In this document: positions 1 through 6,649 of the stretch, in pieces | Position numbering within the stretch: the first letter of the stretch is position 1 | Layout: each line of letters begins with the position of its first letter | Source: Acidobacteriota bacterium | Lineage (GTDB): Bacteria; Acidobacteriota; Polarisedimenticolia; J045 | Assembly: GCA_027001345.1 (NCBI GenBank) | Contig: JALTMS010000056.1 | Span: 1 to 8,147, forward strand | DNA length: 8,147 nt | Direction: 5' to 3' | Translations under genes and position numbers: made by a program | Notes under the pieces: generated by a model | The model's input: only the letters and a program-made list of their open reading frames with translations | Told to the model about the DNA's origin: nothing | The model's database searches: none

Positions 1-1045
1 AACCCTCGACTCCCGAGATCTGTCCGGCGAAGAAGAGGTCGTCCCGCTGCCGGGTCTGGAAGGTTTCCCGCAACACTCGGGGGGCATTGATGTAGGTGTT
101 GCGGTGCATCAACCCCAGCTTGACGAATCGCGCCTCTGCCAGGCCGGGGATCATACGGAAGACCCGTTTCTGCTCGCCCCATTTCAGCCGGTTCTGGAAG
201 CCCACCATGCTCCAGTGGGAGGCGGCGAGATCGTCCTGCCGGAGCTGGACGGCGGCCCAGGGGCGGTGACCCGTTCGGGGATCGACCAGCCCCACCGGCT
301 TGAGCGGGCCGAAGCGGAGCGTATCCAGGCCGCGGGCGGCCAGTTCCTCCACCGGCAGGCAACCCTCGAAGAGCAGCTTGCGATCGAAGTCGTGCAGCGG
401 CGCCGGCTCGGCGGTGAGCAGAGCGGCATGGAAGGCCTCGTATTCCTCCTTGTTCATCGGGCAGTTGAGGTAGTCGTCGCCACCGCCCTTGCCGTAGCGC
501 GAGGCGCGGAAGGCGATGCTGGTGTCGATCGACTCGCCTTCGATGATCGGGCTGATCGCATCGAAGAAGAAGAGCTGCTCTTCGCCGGTGAAGCGGGCAA
601 TGGCCTCTGCCAGGGCCGGCGAGCAGAGGGGGCCGGCGGCGATGATCAGCGGCCCCGTTGGGGGCAATTCGGTGACCTCCTCGCGGCGGATCTCGATCAG
701 CGGATGCTGCTCGAGCCGCGCGGTGACCCGGCGGGCGAAGAAATCCCGATCCACCGCCAGGGCAGCCCCGGCGGGCAGACGGGCGGCCAGAGCACAGTCC
801 ATCACCAGGCTGCCCGCGGCTCGCAGCTCGGCCTTGAGCAGACCGTGGGAGGAGACGGTTTCGAGGGACTTGAAGGAGTTCGAGCAGACCAGCTCGGCCA
901 GATCGCCGCTGCGGTGGATGGCCGTCGGTCGCGTGGGGCGCATCTCGTAGAGCAGCACGGGCACACCCCGACGCGCGCACTGCCAGGCCGCCTCGCTACC
1001 CGCCAGGCCGCCGCCGATGATCGTCACTCTCCGCTCGAGGTTCAT
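1..1045 (-). CDS. trmFO: TrmFO, FAD/folate-dependent tRNA (uracil-54-C5)-methyltransferase (3' end truncated by window edge)
   Basis: Cytoplasmic flavoenzyme that makes 5-methyluridine at position 54 of the tRNA T-loop, using methylenetetrahydrofolate as carbon donor and reduced FAD as reductant. I translated the minus strand from the ATG at 1045-1043; the frame stays open to the window edge, giving 348 complete codons. The N-terminus has the dinucleotide-binding motif IIGGGLAGSEAA (residues 9-20), then YEMRP (33-37) and VCSNSFKS (53-60), all typical of TrmFO. Cys54 and Cys229 (in LFEGCLPVEE) correspond to the two conserved cysteines of the family. Further hallmarks are the RYGKGGGDDYLNCPMN block (183-198), FGPLKPVGL and the HRNTYINAP block near the cut end. 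Family members are about 435-460 residues, so roughly 90 C-terminal residues are missing, cut by the window rather than broken. The Shine-Dalgarno is weak (GGGGCG directly upstream). The GidA/MnmG family is related, but the cysteine pattern and length favour TrmFO. Confidence 0.95.
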   Translation of the reverse strand, partial: MNLERRVTIIGGGLAGSEAAWQCARRGVPVLLYEMRPTRPTAIHRSGDLAELVCSNSFKSLETVSSHGLLKAELRAAGSLVMDCALAARLPAGAALAVDRDFFARRVTARLEQHPLIEIRREEVTELPPTGPLIIAAGPLCSPALAEAIARFTGEEQLFFFDAISPIIEGESIDTSIAFRASRYGKGGGDDYLNCPMNKEEYEAFHAALLTAEPAPLHDFDRKLLFEGCLPVEELAARGLDTLRFGPLKPVGLVDPRTGHRPWAAVQLRQDDLAASHWSMVGFQNRLKWGEQKRVFRMIPGLAEARFVKLGLMHRNTYINAPRVLRETFQTRQRDDLFFAGQISGVEG

Positions 1046-1100
1046 CGCCCCGATGGTAGCGCCGGAATGGGCCGCCGGCCCGAAGCCCTGGGCCTGGGGA

Positions 1101-2642
1101 TCAGACGTAGAACAGGAAGGTCACCACCAGGAAGGCGGGAATCAGCACCGGCAGGGTCCAGCGGAGGATGTAACCGAAGAACGACGGCATCTCGATACCG
1201 GACTGTTCGGCGATGGACTTGACCATGAAATTCGGCGCGTTGCCGATGTACGTGCAGGCCCCCATGAAGACCGCGCCTGAAGCGATGGCTTCGAGGTAGA
1301 TCTCCTTGTTGGCGATCAACTGCCGTACGGCTTCGGCCTCCACCAGGCCCGGATAGAACTTGCCCAGGGCCGTGTTGAAGAAGGTCAGATAAGTCGGCGC
1401 GTTGTCGAGGAAGCTCGACAGCCCGCCAGTGATCCAGAAGTAGTGCCAGGGCTCGTTGACCGAGCGAATCAGACCAGCCATCGCGCCGTGTTCGCCGGCC
1501 TTGAGAATCTCCAGGGCCGGGATGATGGTCATGAAGATGCCAGCGAAGAGGTAGGCCACCTCGAGGATCGGCTCCCAGGAGAACTCGTTCTCCCGCCGCA
1601 GCTCACGGCGTGTGGTCCACATCGAGGCCAGGCCCATGGCGATGATGCCCGCGTCTCGCAGCAGGTTCTGCAAGCCTATCTCGATGCCCATCACGCTCAG
1701 GTGCCCGGGCTTCCACACGCCGCTCATCAGCACCAGGCCGACGATGCCGCCGAGAAAGAGGAAGTTGTGGGCGCCGGCGATGCCGAATTTCTTGTGTTCT
1801 CCGGCATGTTCGAGCGCGGCCGGGTCTTCCTTGCGGGCCAGCATGGTATCGATGGTGAAGTAGGTCGCCAGCAACAGCACGGCGACCACCGACATCGGCA
1901 GGAAGAGCTTGAAGGTCCAGAAAAAGGGCACCGAGTGGATGAAGCCGAGGAAGAGCGGGGGATCGCCGAGGGGTGTCAGCGAGCCGCCGATGTTCGCCAC
2001 CAGGAAGATGAAGAAGATGACCGTATGGACCTTGTGGCGTCGGGTGGCGTTGGCTCGCAGGACCGGCCGAATCATCACCATCGCCGCACCGGTGGTGCCG
2101 ACCCAGGAGGCCATCAGGGTGCCGATGGCCAGCATCGTGGTGTTCACCGCCGGTCGGCCCCGCAGCGAGCCCCGCACCACGATGCCTCCCGCGACGGTGA
2201 ACAGTCCCCAGAGCAAGATGATGAAGGGGATGTAGTCGATCAGATAGATGTGCACGATGGCATGCAGGGCCTCGTGTCCGTAGCTGACCAGGAAGGGGAT
2301 CGCCAGCAGCAGGGCCCAGAAGGCAGCCACCTTGGGGTAGTGGTGATGCCAGAAGGTGGTGGCCAGCAGGGGAAAGACCGCAATGGAGAGCAGGATCCCG
2401 GCGAAGGGAATCACCCACCACAGAGCCAGCTCCGCTCCGAGGTGTTCGGCTCCCGCCCCGGCTGCAGACTCCACTTCAGCCGCTGCCGATTCGACGCCAC
2501 CGTGGAGGGTGGTGGCATCCTCGACCGTGGTGGCGGAACCAGCGTGGGAAGACTCCTGGCCGGAGGCGAATCCCACTGCCGCGCCGAGCACCACCACCAG
2601 GACACTGACCATCAACAGCCGGCTGAGCCCTCTCGAAGCCAT
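1101..2642 (-). CDS. NhaD/ArsB-superfamily membrane transporter, putative Na+/H+ antiporter (CitMHS_2-like)
   Basis: 513-residue polytopic inner-membrane transporter of the ion transporter (IT) superfamily. Its closest type is the proteins annotated as sodium:proton antiporter or putative citrate transport. A signal-peptide-like segment (about residues 8-27) precedes an Ala/Glu/His-rich hydrophilic linker (28-70); ten or more hydrophobic helices follow from about residue 73. Two inverted-topology hairpin motifs typical of the superfamily are visible: NIGGSLTPLGDPPLFLGF (217-234) and GACTYIGNAPNFMVKSIAE (461-479). SSFLDNAPTYLTFF (409-422) is also conserved in this group. The transported ion cannot be read from sequence; Na+/H+ exchange is the family default, and organic anion or oxyanion transport is possible. 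The start is fixed by a GGAGGAG Shine-Dalgarno 9 bases upstream. It lies 55 bases upstream of trmFO on the same strand with no convincing terminator between them, so the two may share a transcript. It is divergent from the redox operon. Confidence 0.88.
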   Translation of the reverse strand: MASRGLSRLLMVSVLVVVLGAAVGFASGQESSHAGSATTVEDATTLHGGVESAAAEVESAAGAGAEHLGAELALWWVIPFAGILLSIAVFPLLATTFWHHHYPKVAAFWALLLAIPFLVSYGHEALHAIVHIYLIDYIPFIILLWGLFTVAGGIVVRGSLRGRPAVNTTMLAIGTLMASWVGTTGAAMVMIRPVLRANATRRHKVHTVIFFIFLVANIGGSLTPLGDPPLFLGFIHSVPFFWTFKLFLPMSVVAVLLLATYFTIDTMLARKEDPAALEHAGEHKKFGIAGAHNFLFLGGIVGLVLMSGVWKPGHLSVMGIEIGLQNLLRDAGIIAMGLASMWTTRRELRRENEFSWEPILEVAYLFAGIFMTIIPALEILKAGEHGAMAGLIRSVNEPWHYFWITGGLSSFLDNAPTYLTFFNTALGKFYPGLVEAEAVRQLIANKEIYLEAIASGAVFMGACTYIGNAPNFMVKSIAEQSGIEMPSFFGYILRWTLPVLIPAFLVVTFLFYV

Positions 2643-2651
2643 CGTCGATAT

Positions 2652-2658
2652 CTCCTCC
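2652..2658 (-). promoter_or_regulatory. Shine-Dalgarno of the antiporter gene
   Basis: On the minus strand this reads GGAGGAG, 9 bases before the ATG at 2642-2640. It supports that ATG as the real start and therefore supports the N-terminal signal-like segment as translated. Confidence 0.75.
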
Positions 2659-2790
2659 AGCCCCGGGGCGGCACGATCCGCCAGTAGGGCCGGAACCGGG
2701 AGCCGAATTCTACTCCCCTTTCTCTCGAAGTCTTTTCGGGTTGTTCGCAGCTCATCTTGAGGTCCGGCTTCGATTCCGGGGTTACCTGAA

Positions 2791-2807
2791 TTTTACCGCG
2801 GTCAAAA
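2791..2807. promoter_or_regulatory. Candidate operator: imperfect palindrome around ACCGCGGT
   Basis: The sequence TTTTACCGCGGTCAAAA contains a perfect 8-base palindrome (2795-2802) flanked by T4 on the left and, one base out of register, A4 on the right. It sits between the two divergent genes, about 45 bases before the GTG of the operon. It could bind a dimeric regulator. A chance palindrome in GC-rich DNA is equally plausible; only one copy was seen. Confidence 0.25.
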
Positions 2808-2851
2808 CGACTCTCTCCTCGTGCCGAGTACAATGGCGCCCGGGTATCAGC

Positions 2852-3952
2852 GTGGCTTCCGCAAAACAGTCTCAGAGGGTGTTCAATCCCATCCCCCGTC
2901 GCCTCGTCCGGCGGCGGATCACCCGTGCCGAGGTGCTGTCGGGAAGCCTGGTGTTGCTGGTCTTGCTCGCCATCGGAGGCTGGATCCGCAGCCGTGCCGA
3001 GGCTTACGACCCGGCAGATCGCGACATCGCCTTCGAGACCCTCCAGCGCAGCAGCGTGGTCGACACCCTCTACCGGCGTCCCCTCCAGTACTGGAGAGAG
3101 CCGGGCACCGAGTCGGCGGCCGTGCCGGATCTCGGTCCCTTCCCGCAGGACCTGCTCGCCGGCGGTTGGCAGCTCGATGGGCGGGTCGAGACCTACACAC
3201 CCGAGAACCTCTACGTCAAGATCAACGGGGCCGCCGAGCAATTCCTGGCCTTCGACTTCGAGGCACTGACCTATCTGACCCTGGTCCGGGGACCCATCTT
3301 CCTGACCATCGAACTCTACGACCAGGCCCGGCCGGCCAACGCCCTCGGGCTCTTCGCCCGCCTGCGGAATCCCGAGGCCCGGGTCCTCTCCTCCGGTGGT
3401 GTGCACTACACGCCAACCTCCGTGGGGGCACTGGGTATGCGTGGCGCCATCTTTTTCCGCATTGTCGGCAGCGCCCAGCGGCCGGAGGTGGAGCAGAAGA
3501 CCCGGCAGATCATCGGGCTACTCGCCGAGATGGCCCGCCCCACCGCAGCCGTGGACGAGGTCGAGCTGTTTACCGAGGGTCTCGGCCTGCCCTTCGAATC
3601 GGTGGCCTACCAGAAAGAGAATGTCTTCCAGTACGACTTTCTCGAGGACTTCTGGTTTGCCTCGGGGCTCGACTCCCCGGGAGCCGGTCCCGATGCCCGG
3701 GTCTTCTTCCATCGGGCGGCGAGTCCCGCCCGGGCCCGCGATCTCTATCGTCGCTTGCTCGACGAGCAACTCGTCGAATACGAGCAGGTCGAGGCCCGGC
3801 AGGCCGGCGTCCTGCTCCGACACCGCTACCTGGGAACCTATTTCGCCCTGGCTCGGGACGGAGCCCGACTCTACGGCGCCGAGCACGTGGCCGATCCGGC
3901 CGCTGCTCGCGCGCTGCTCAAGCGGATGAAGGAGGTCTCCGGTGGCCACTAG
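2852..3952 (+). CDS. DUF6599 family protein, membrane-anchored
   Basis: 366-residue protein of unknown function, first gene of the operon. I chose the GTG at 2852: the N-terminus is then a short basic stretch (Arg-rich, 17-25) followed by one hydrophobic helix (about 28-45), giving an N-in anchor with the bulk outside the cytoplasm. No clear Shine-Dalgarno precedes it; GTG at 2879 is an alternative and the upstream TTG at 2741 is less likely. The block TPENLYVKINGAAEQFLAFD (116-135) followed by IELYDQARPANALGLFARL (153-171) is what I recognise as the DUF6599 signature. The region after about residue 235 looks like a diverged second copy of the same fold: VFFHRAASPARARDLYRRL (284-302) resembles 153-171. 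There are no cysteines and no catalytic motif. It overlaps the DUF362 gene by 11 bases, so a structural or partner role in the same complex is likely. Family assignment is from memory of the motif and not verified by search. Confidence 0.78.
   Translation: MASAKQSQRVFNPIPRRLVRRRITRAEVLSGSLVLLVLLAIGGWIRSRAEAYDPADRDIAFETLQRSSVVDTLYRRPLQYWREPGTESAAVPDLGPFPQDLLAGGWQLDGRVETYTPENLYVKINGAAEQFLAFDFEALTYLTLVRGPIFLTIELYDQARPANALGLFARLRNPEARVLSSGGVHYTPTSVGALGMRGAIFFRIVGSAQRPEVEQKTRQIIGLLAEMARPTAAVDEVELFTEGLGLPFESVAYQKENVFQYDFLEDFWFASGLDSPGAGPDARVFFHRAASPARARDLYRRLLDEQLVEYEQVEARQAGVLLRHRYLGTYFALARDGARLYGAEHVADPAAARALLKRMKEVSGGH
3929..3936 (+). promoter_or_regulatory. Perfect Shine-Dalgarno inside the end of the DUF6599 gene
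   Basis: AAGGAGGT, fully complementary to the 16S rRNA 3' tail, ends 5 bases before the GTG at 3942. It decides the GTG start of the DUF362 gene, which would otherwise be doubtful because it overlaps the upstream stop at 3950-3952. The arrangement implies translational coupling. Confidence 0.85.
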
Positions 3953-4985
3953 GCGGGACAAACCCCTTCAGCATCCCGAATACGACAAGCAGCCGCTGAC
4001 TCGTCGCGACTTCGCTCGGCGGGTGCTCGGCACCCTGGGAGTGGGCGGCGCAGCGGCCTACCTGGCCCTGGCCCCCGAGCGCTGGCCCCTTTCGTTGCGC
4101 GACGGCAGCGGCCTGCGTTCGGTGCCCACCGAGCGCCCCATGCGTCTGGGCGACTACCGGGTGGCGCCACCGTCCGGTGCGGTGGAGGTGGCGGTGGGCT
4201 ACGGCTCCAGCGTGGCCGAGCGTCTGGACAAGGCACTCGAGGCGGTCGGTGGGCTGCCGCACTACGTCCGGCCGGGGGAGATCGTCCTGCTCAAGCCCAA
4301 CGTGGCGTTCGACCGCTCGCCCAACCTGGGGGCGACGACGAGCCCCGAAATCGTCGAGGAACTGGTTCGTCGCCTGCTGGTGGACTGTCGCGCGCAGGAG
4401 GTGCGGGTCGCTGACAATCCGATCGAATCTCCGGCGGATTGTTTCGCCAAGAGCGGTGTCCGGAGGGCCGCCGAGCAGGCGGGCGGGAGAATCTATCTGC
4501 CCGATGCCAACGCCTTTCGCACGCTGAACACTCCCGGCGCGAAGCTGATCGAGAGTTGGCCGGTGCTCTATCGGCCACTGAGCAACGTGGACAAGGTCAT
4601 CGGCGTCGCTCCTGCCAAGGATCACAATCTCTGCCGCGCCTCGCTGGGCATCAAGAACTGGTACGGTCTGCTCGGCGGTCGCCGCAACCAGTTTCACCAG
4701 GACATCCACGAGATCGTCTCCGATCTGGCTCTGATGATGCGTCCGACTCTGACCGTGCTCGACGGCAGCCGGGTGCTGATGAAGAACGGGCCCACCGGTG
4801 GGGATCCGTCCAACGTCAAGCCGGGCCACGCGGTGGTGGCGGGCACCGATCCGGTGGCCATCGATGCCTGGGGCTATCGTCACCTCCTCGAACGTGACGA
4901 CGGGCTGCCGGAATATCTGCCCAAGGCCGAGGCCAAGGGATGCGGCCGGGTCGCCGCCGCGGAAAGCGTGCGGGAGATCACATGA
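3942..4985 (+). CDS. DUF362 domain protein with Tat signal
   Basis: 347-residue protein of the DUF362 family (COG2006 type), predicted to be exported folded by the Tat system. The twin-arginine motif LTRRDFARR (19-27) precedes a moderately hydrophobic stretch (about 28-43). There is no sharp AxA cleavage site, so it may remain membrane-tethered. DUF362 blocks visible are: LLKPNVAF (116-123); TSPEIVEELVRRLL (133-146); KDHNLCRASLGIKNWYGLLG (226-245); LTVLDG (270-275); NGPTGGDP (282-289) and GTDPVAIDAWGYRHL (301-315). Many DUF362 proteins carry a C-terminal ferredoxin domain. This one has none; its only cysteines (149, 167, 231, 334) are scattered and do not form a CxxCxxC motif. The biochemical role of the family is not established. 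The start is a GTG with a perfect Shine-Dalgarno; the stop overlaps the next ATG as ATGA. Context suggests it works with the downstream polyferredoxin outside the cytoplasm. Confidence 0.88.
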   Translation: MATRRDKPLQHPEYDKQPLTRRDFARRVLGTLGVGGAAAYLALAPERWPLSLRDGSGLRSVPTERPMRLGDYRVAPPSGAVEVAVGYGSSVAERLDKALEAVGGLPHYVRPGEIVLLKPNVAFDRSPNLGATTSPEIVEELVRRLLVDCRAQEVRVADNPIESPADCFAKSGVRRAAEQAGGRIYLPDANAFRTLNTPGAKLIESWPVLYRPLSNVDKVIGVAPAKDHNLCRASLGIKNWYGLLGGRRNQFHQDIHEIVSDLALMMRPTLTVLDGSRVLMKNGPTGGDPSNVKPGHAVVAGTDPVAIDAWGYRHLLERDDGLPEYLPKAEAKGCGRVAAAESVREIT

Positions 4986-6631
4986 GCGATCTGCCGCGCC
5001 TGCCGATCTACGAGCCGGCGCCGCCGGTTCGCCGCTGGCTGCGGCTGACCAACGTGCGTCTGGTCTGTCAGGCCTTCTTCTTCGCCGCGTTCATCCTGGC
5101 GGTGTGGGCCACCTGGACCAGCCGGCTCGGTGGCTATCCGGTCTCGCGTCTGCTCGAGATGGATCCCCTCGTCGCCCTGTCGACGGTCCTGTCCACCGGT
5201 TTTCTCTACCGCTTCTTGCCCTGGGCGCTGGTGGTGCTGGCGCTGACCCTGATCTTCGGTCGCGTGTTTTGCAACTGGATCTGTCCCTACGGCACGCTGC
5301 ATCATTTCGTCGGCTGGCTGTTCAACGTGCGCAAGAACAAGGAACGCTGGCACTCGAATCGTTACCGGCCGATCTACTCTTTCAAGTACGGCCTGCTGCT
5401 GGCGCTGCTGATCCTGGCGGCCCTCGGGGCGTTGCAGATCGGCCTGCTCGATCCGATCTGCCTGATGTACCGCACCTTCGCCACCGCTCTGGCTCCGGCC
5501 TCCGACAGCCTGATCGATGCCTTCGCCCGTCTGCTCGGCCGATTCGGTTTCGATCTCGCGCTGCTCGATCATCTCAAGTTCGCTCCGGGAAGCGAGCGAC
5601 GCATCTTCTCCGGGTCGTTCTGGATCGGTTCTCTGCTGGTTGCCCTGGTGGGGATGAACATCGTCATCCCGCGTTTCTTCTGCCGGGTTCTCTGTCCTCT
5701 CGGTGCCTTGCTCGGCGTCACCGCCCGCTTCGCCCTGTTTCGCATCGATCGGGACGTGCACCGTTGCACCGACTGCAACGTCTGCATGTCACGCTGCGAG
5801 GGCGCGGCCGATCCCCAGGGACAGCTTCGGCTCAGCGAGTGCTTCGCCTGCATGAACTGCCTGGACGACTGTCCCGAGGACGCCCTGCGTTTCACCATGC
5901 TCGAGCTGGATCGCAAGCAGGTGCGGGTGAACCCGGAGATCGGCCGCCGGCAGGTGCTCTTCTCTTCGGTACTCGGCTTGCTGGCCTTTCCTTTCCTGCG
6001 CAGCGGGGGGGCCGACGACGATCGCAACTATTCGCCGGCACTGATCCGTCCGCCGGGATCGGTGGAAGAGAGTCAGTTTCTCGAAAAGTGCATCAAGTGC
6101 GACCAGTGCATCAATGCCTGTCCGACCAACGTGCTGCAACCCGCCACTTTCGCCGAGGCCGGCATCGAGGGGTTGTGGACTCCGGTGTTGAATTTCAACA
6201 TCGCTCATTGCCAGCTCAAGTGCACCCTTTGCTCCGAGGTCTGTCCCACCGGTGCGATCCGCCGCATTACCGTCGAGGAGAAACTCGGCAAGGGAGCGTA
6301 TGCCGAGCAGGGGCCGATCCGGCTCGGAACTGCCTTTTTCGACCGTGGGCGCTGCCTGCCCCACGCGATGGAAATTCCATGCGTGGTCTGCGAAGAGGTC
6401 TGTCCGGTCTCGCCCAAGGCGATCCAGACCGTCGATCAGGAGGTCAAGGACGTCTTCGGGAAGATCGTCGTACTCAACAAACCCTTCATGGTTCCCGACC
6501 TGTGTATCGGCTGCGGCATCTGCCAGGCCGAATGCCCGGTCACCGACTCCCGAGCGGTCTATGTCACCGCCGTCGGTGAGTCCCGTTCCCCCCACCGGAA
6601 GCTGCTCTTGCAGCACCGGCAGGCCGGCTGA
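4982..6631 (+). CDS. NapH-NapG-like fusion: membrane polyferredoxin with up to six 4Fe-4S clusters
   Basis: 549-residue iron-sulfur electron-transfer protein. The N-terminal half is NapH/NosR/CcoG-like (COG0348 type), with helices near 27-45, 78-95, 135-155 and 212-230. The two CxxxCP motifs (C97/C101, C234/C238) face the cytoplasm in NapH relatives. Two ferredoxin motifs follow: C262-C265-C268-C272 and C287-C290-C293-C297P. Then GRRQVLFSSVLGLLAFPFLR (321-340), a twin arginine plus a fifth hydrophobic segment, leads into a NapG-like part. Its cysteine sets are 370/373/376/380, 410/414/417/421, 467/470/474 (with 458 the likely fourth) and 508/511/514/518. In nitrate reductase systems NapH and NapG are separate proteins passing quinol electrons to the periplasm; here they are one chain. 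The open frame extends 14 codons upstream, but the ATG at 4982 has GGGAG 5 bases before it and overlaps the DUF362 stop. No nap catalytic gene is present, so the acceptor is not nitrate reductase; the neighbouring reductase is the obvious candidate. Confidence 0.9.
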   Translation: MSDLPRLPIYEPAPPVRRWLRLTNVRLVCQAFFFAAFILAVWATWTSRLGGYPVSRLLEMDPLVALSTVLSTGFLYRFLPWALVVLALTLIFGRVFCNWICPYGTLHHFVGWLFNVRKNKERWHSNRYRPIYSFKYGLLLALLILAALGALQIGLLDPICLMYRTFATALAPASDSLIDAFARLLGRFGFDLALLDHLKFAPGSERRIFSGSFWIGSLLVALVGMNIVIPRFFCRVLCPLGALLGVTARFALFRIDRDVHRCTDCNVCMSRCEGAADPQGQLRLSECFACMNCLDDCPEDALRFTMLELDRKQVRVNPEIGRRQVLFSSVLGLLAFPFLRSGGADDDRNYSPALIRPPGSVEESQFLEKCIKCDQCINACPTNVLQPATFAEAGIEGLWTPVLNFNIAHCQLKCTLCSEVCPTGAIRRITVEEKLGKGAYAEQGPIRLGTAFFDRGRCLPHAMEIPCVVCEEVCPVSPKAIQTVDQEVKDVFGKIVVLNKPFMVPDLCIGCGICQAECPVTDSRAVYVTAVGESRSPHRKLLLQHRQAG

Positions 6632-6649
6632 CGCGGCCAGGAGATCGAG

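Larger units (their letters stand above)
2643..2851. other. Divergent intergenic region between antiporter and redox operon
   Basis: This 209-base stretch must carry the promoters of both divergent transcription units. It is more AT-rich than the flanking genes around 2700-2830. I found -10-like hexamers (TACAAT at 2829-2834 on plus; TAGAAT, complement of 2707-2712, on minus), but neither has a recognisable -35 at 16-18 bases, so neither is called as a promoter. A palindrome at 2791-2807 is listed separately. The plus-strand frame stays open upstream to a TTG at 2741, but the residues it would add look non-coding, with no membrane or signal character. Confidence 0.6.

Noticed and set aside
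104..1222. 372-codon plus-strand open frame at the left edge
   Set aside because: It is antisense to trmFO, whose minus-strand translation shows unmistakable family motifs throughout.
1443..2687. 414-codon plus-strand open frame antisense to the transporter
   Set aside because: Its product is rich in Gly, Gln, Asp, Arg and His with no domain or membrane pattern, as expected for the complement of a GC-rich gene. The opposite strand encodes a clear transporter with family motifs and a good ribosome binding site.
2707..2712. TAGAAT (minus strand) as -10 element for the transporter
   Set aside because: No -35-like hexamer is found at a spacing of 16-18 bases; a single AT-rich hexamer is weak evidence.
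2829..2834. TACAAT as -10 element of the operon promoter
   Set aside because: The hexamer is good, but positions 2806-2811, where a -35 would lie, read AACGAC. The resulting leader would be only about ten bases, so support is too weak to call.
4798..6579. 593-codon plus-strand open frame overlapping DUF362 and the polyferredoxin
   Set aside because: It is a shifted reading of two well-supported genes, Arg/Ser/Pro-rich without motifs.
4982..6631. Classical Nap nitrate reductase or CcoG cytochrome oxidase assembly operon
   Set aside because: No napA, napB, napC, napD or cco genes flank the polyferredoxin, and the fused architecture and DUF362 / aldo-keto reductase neighbours differ from those operons.
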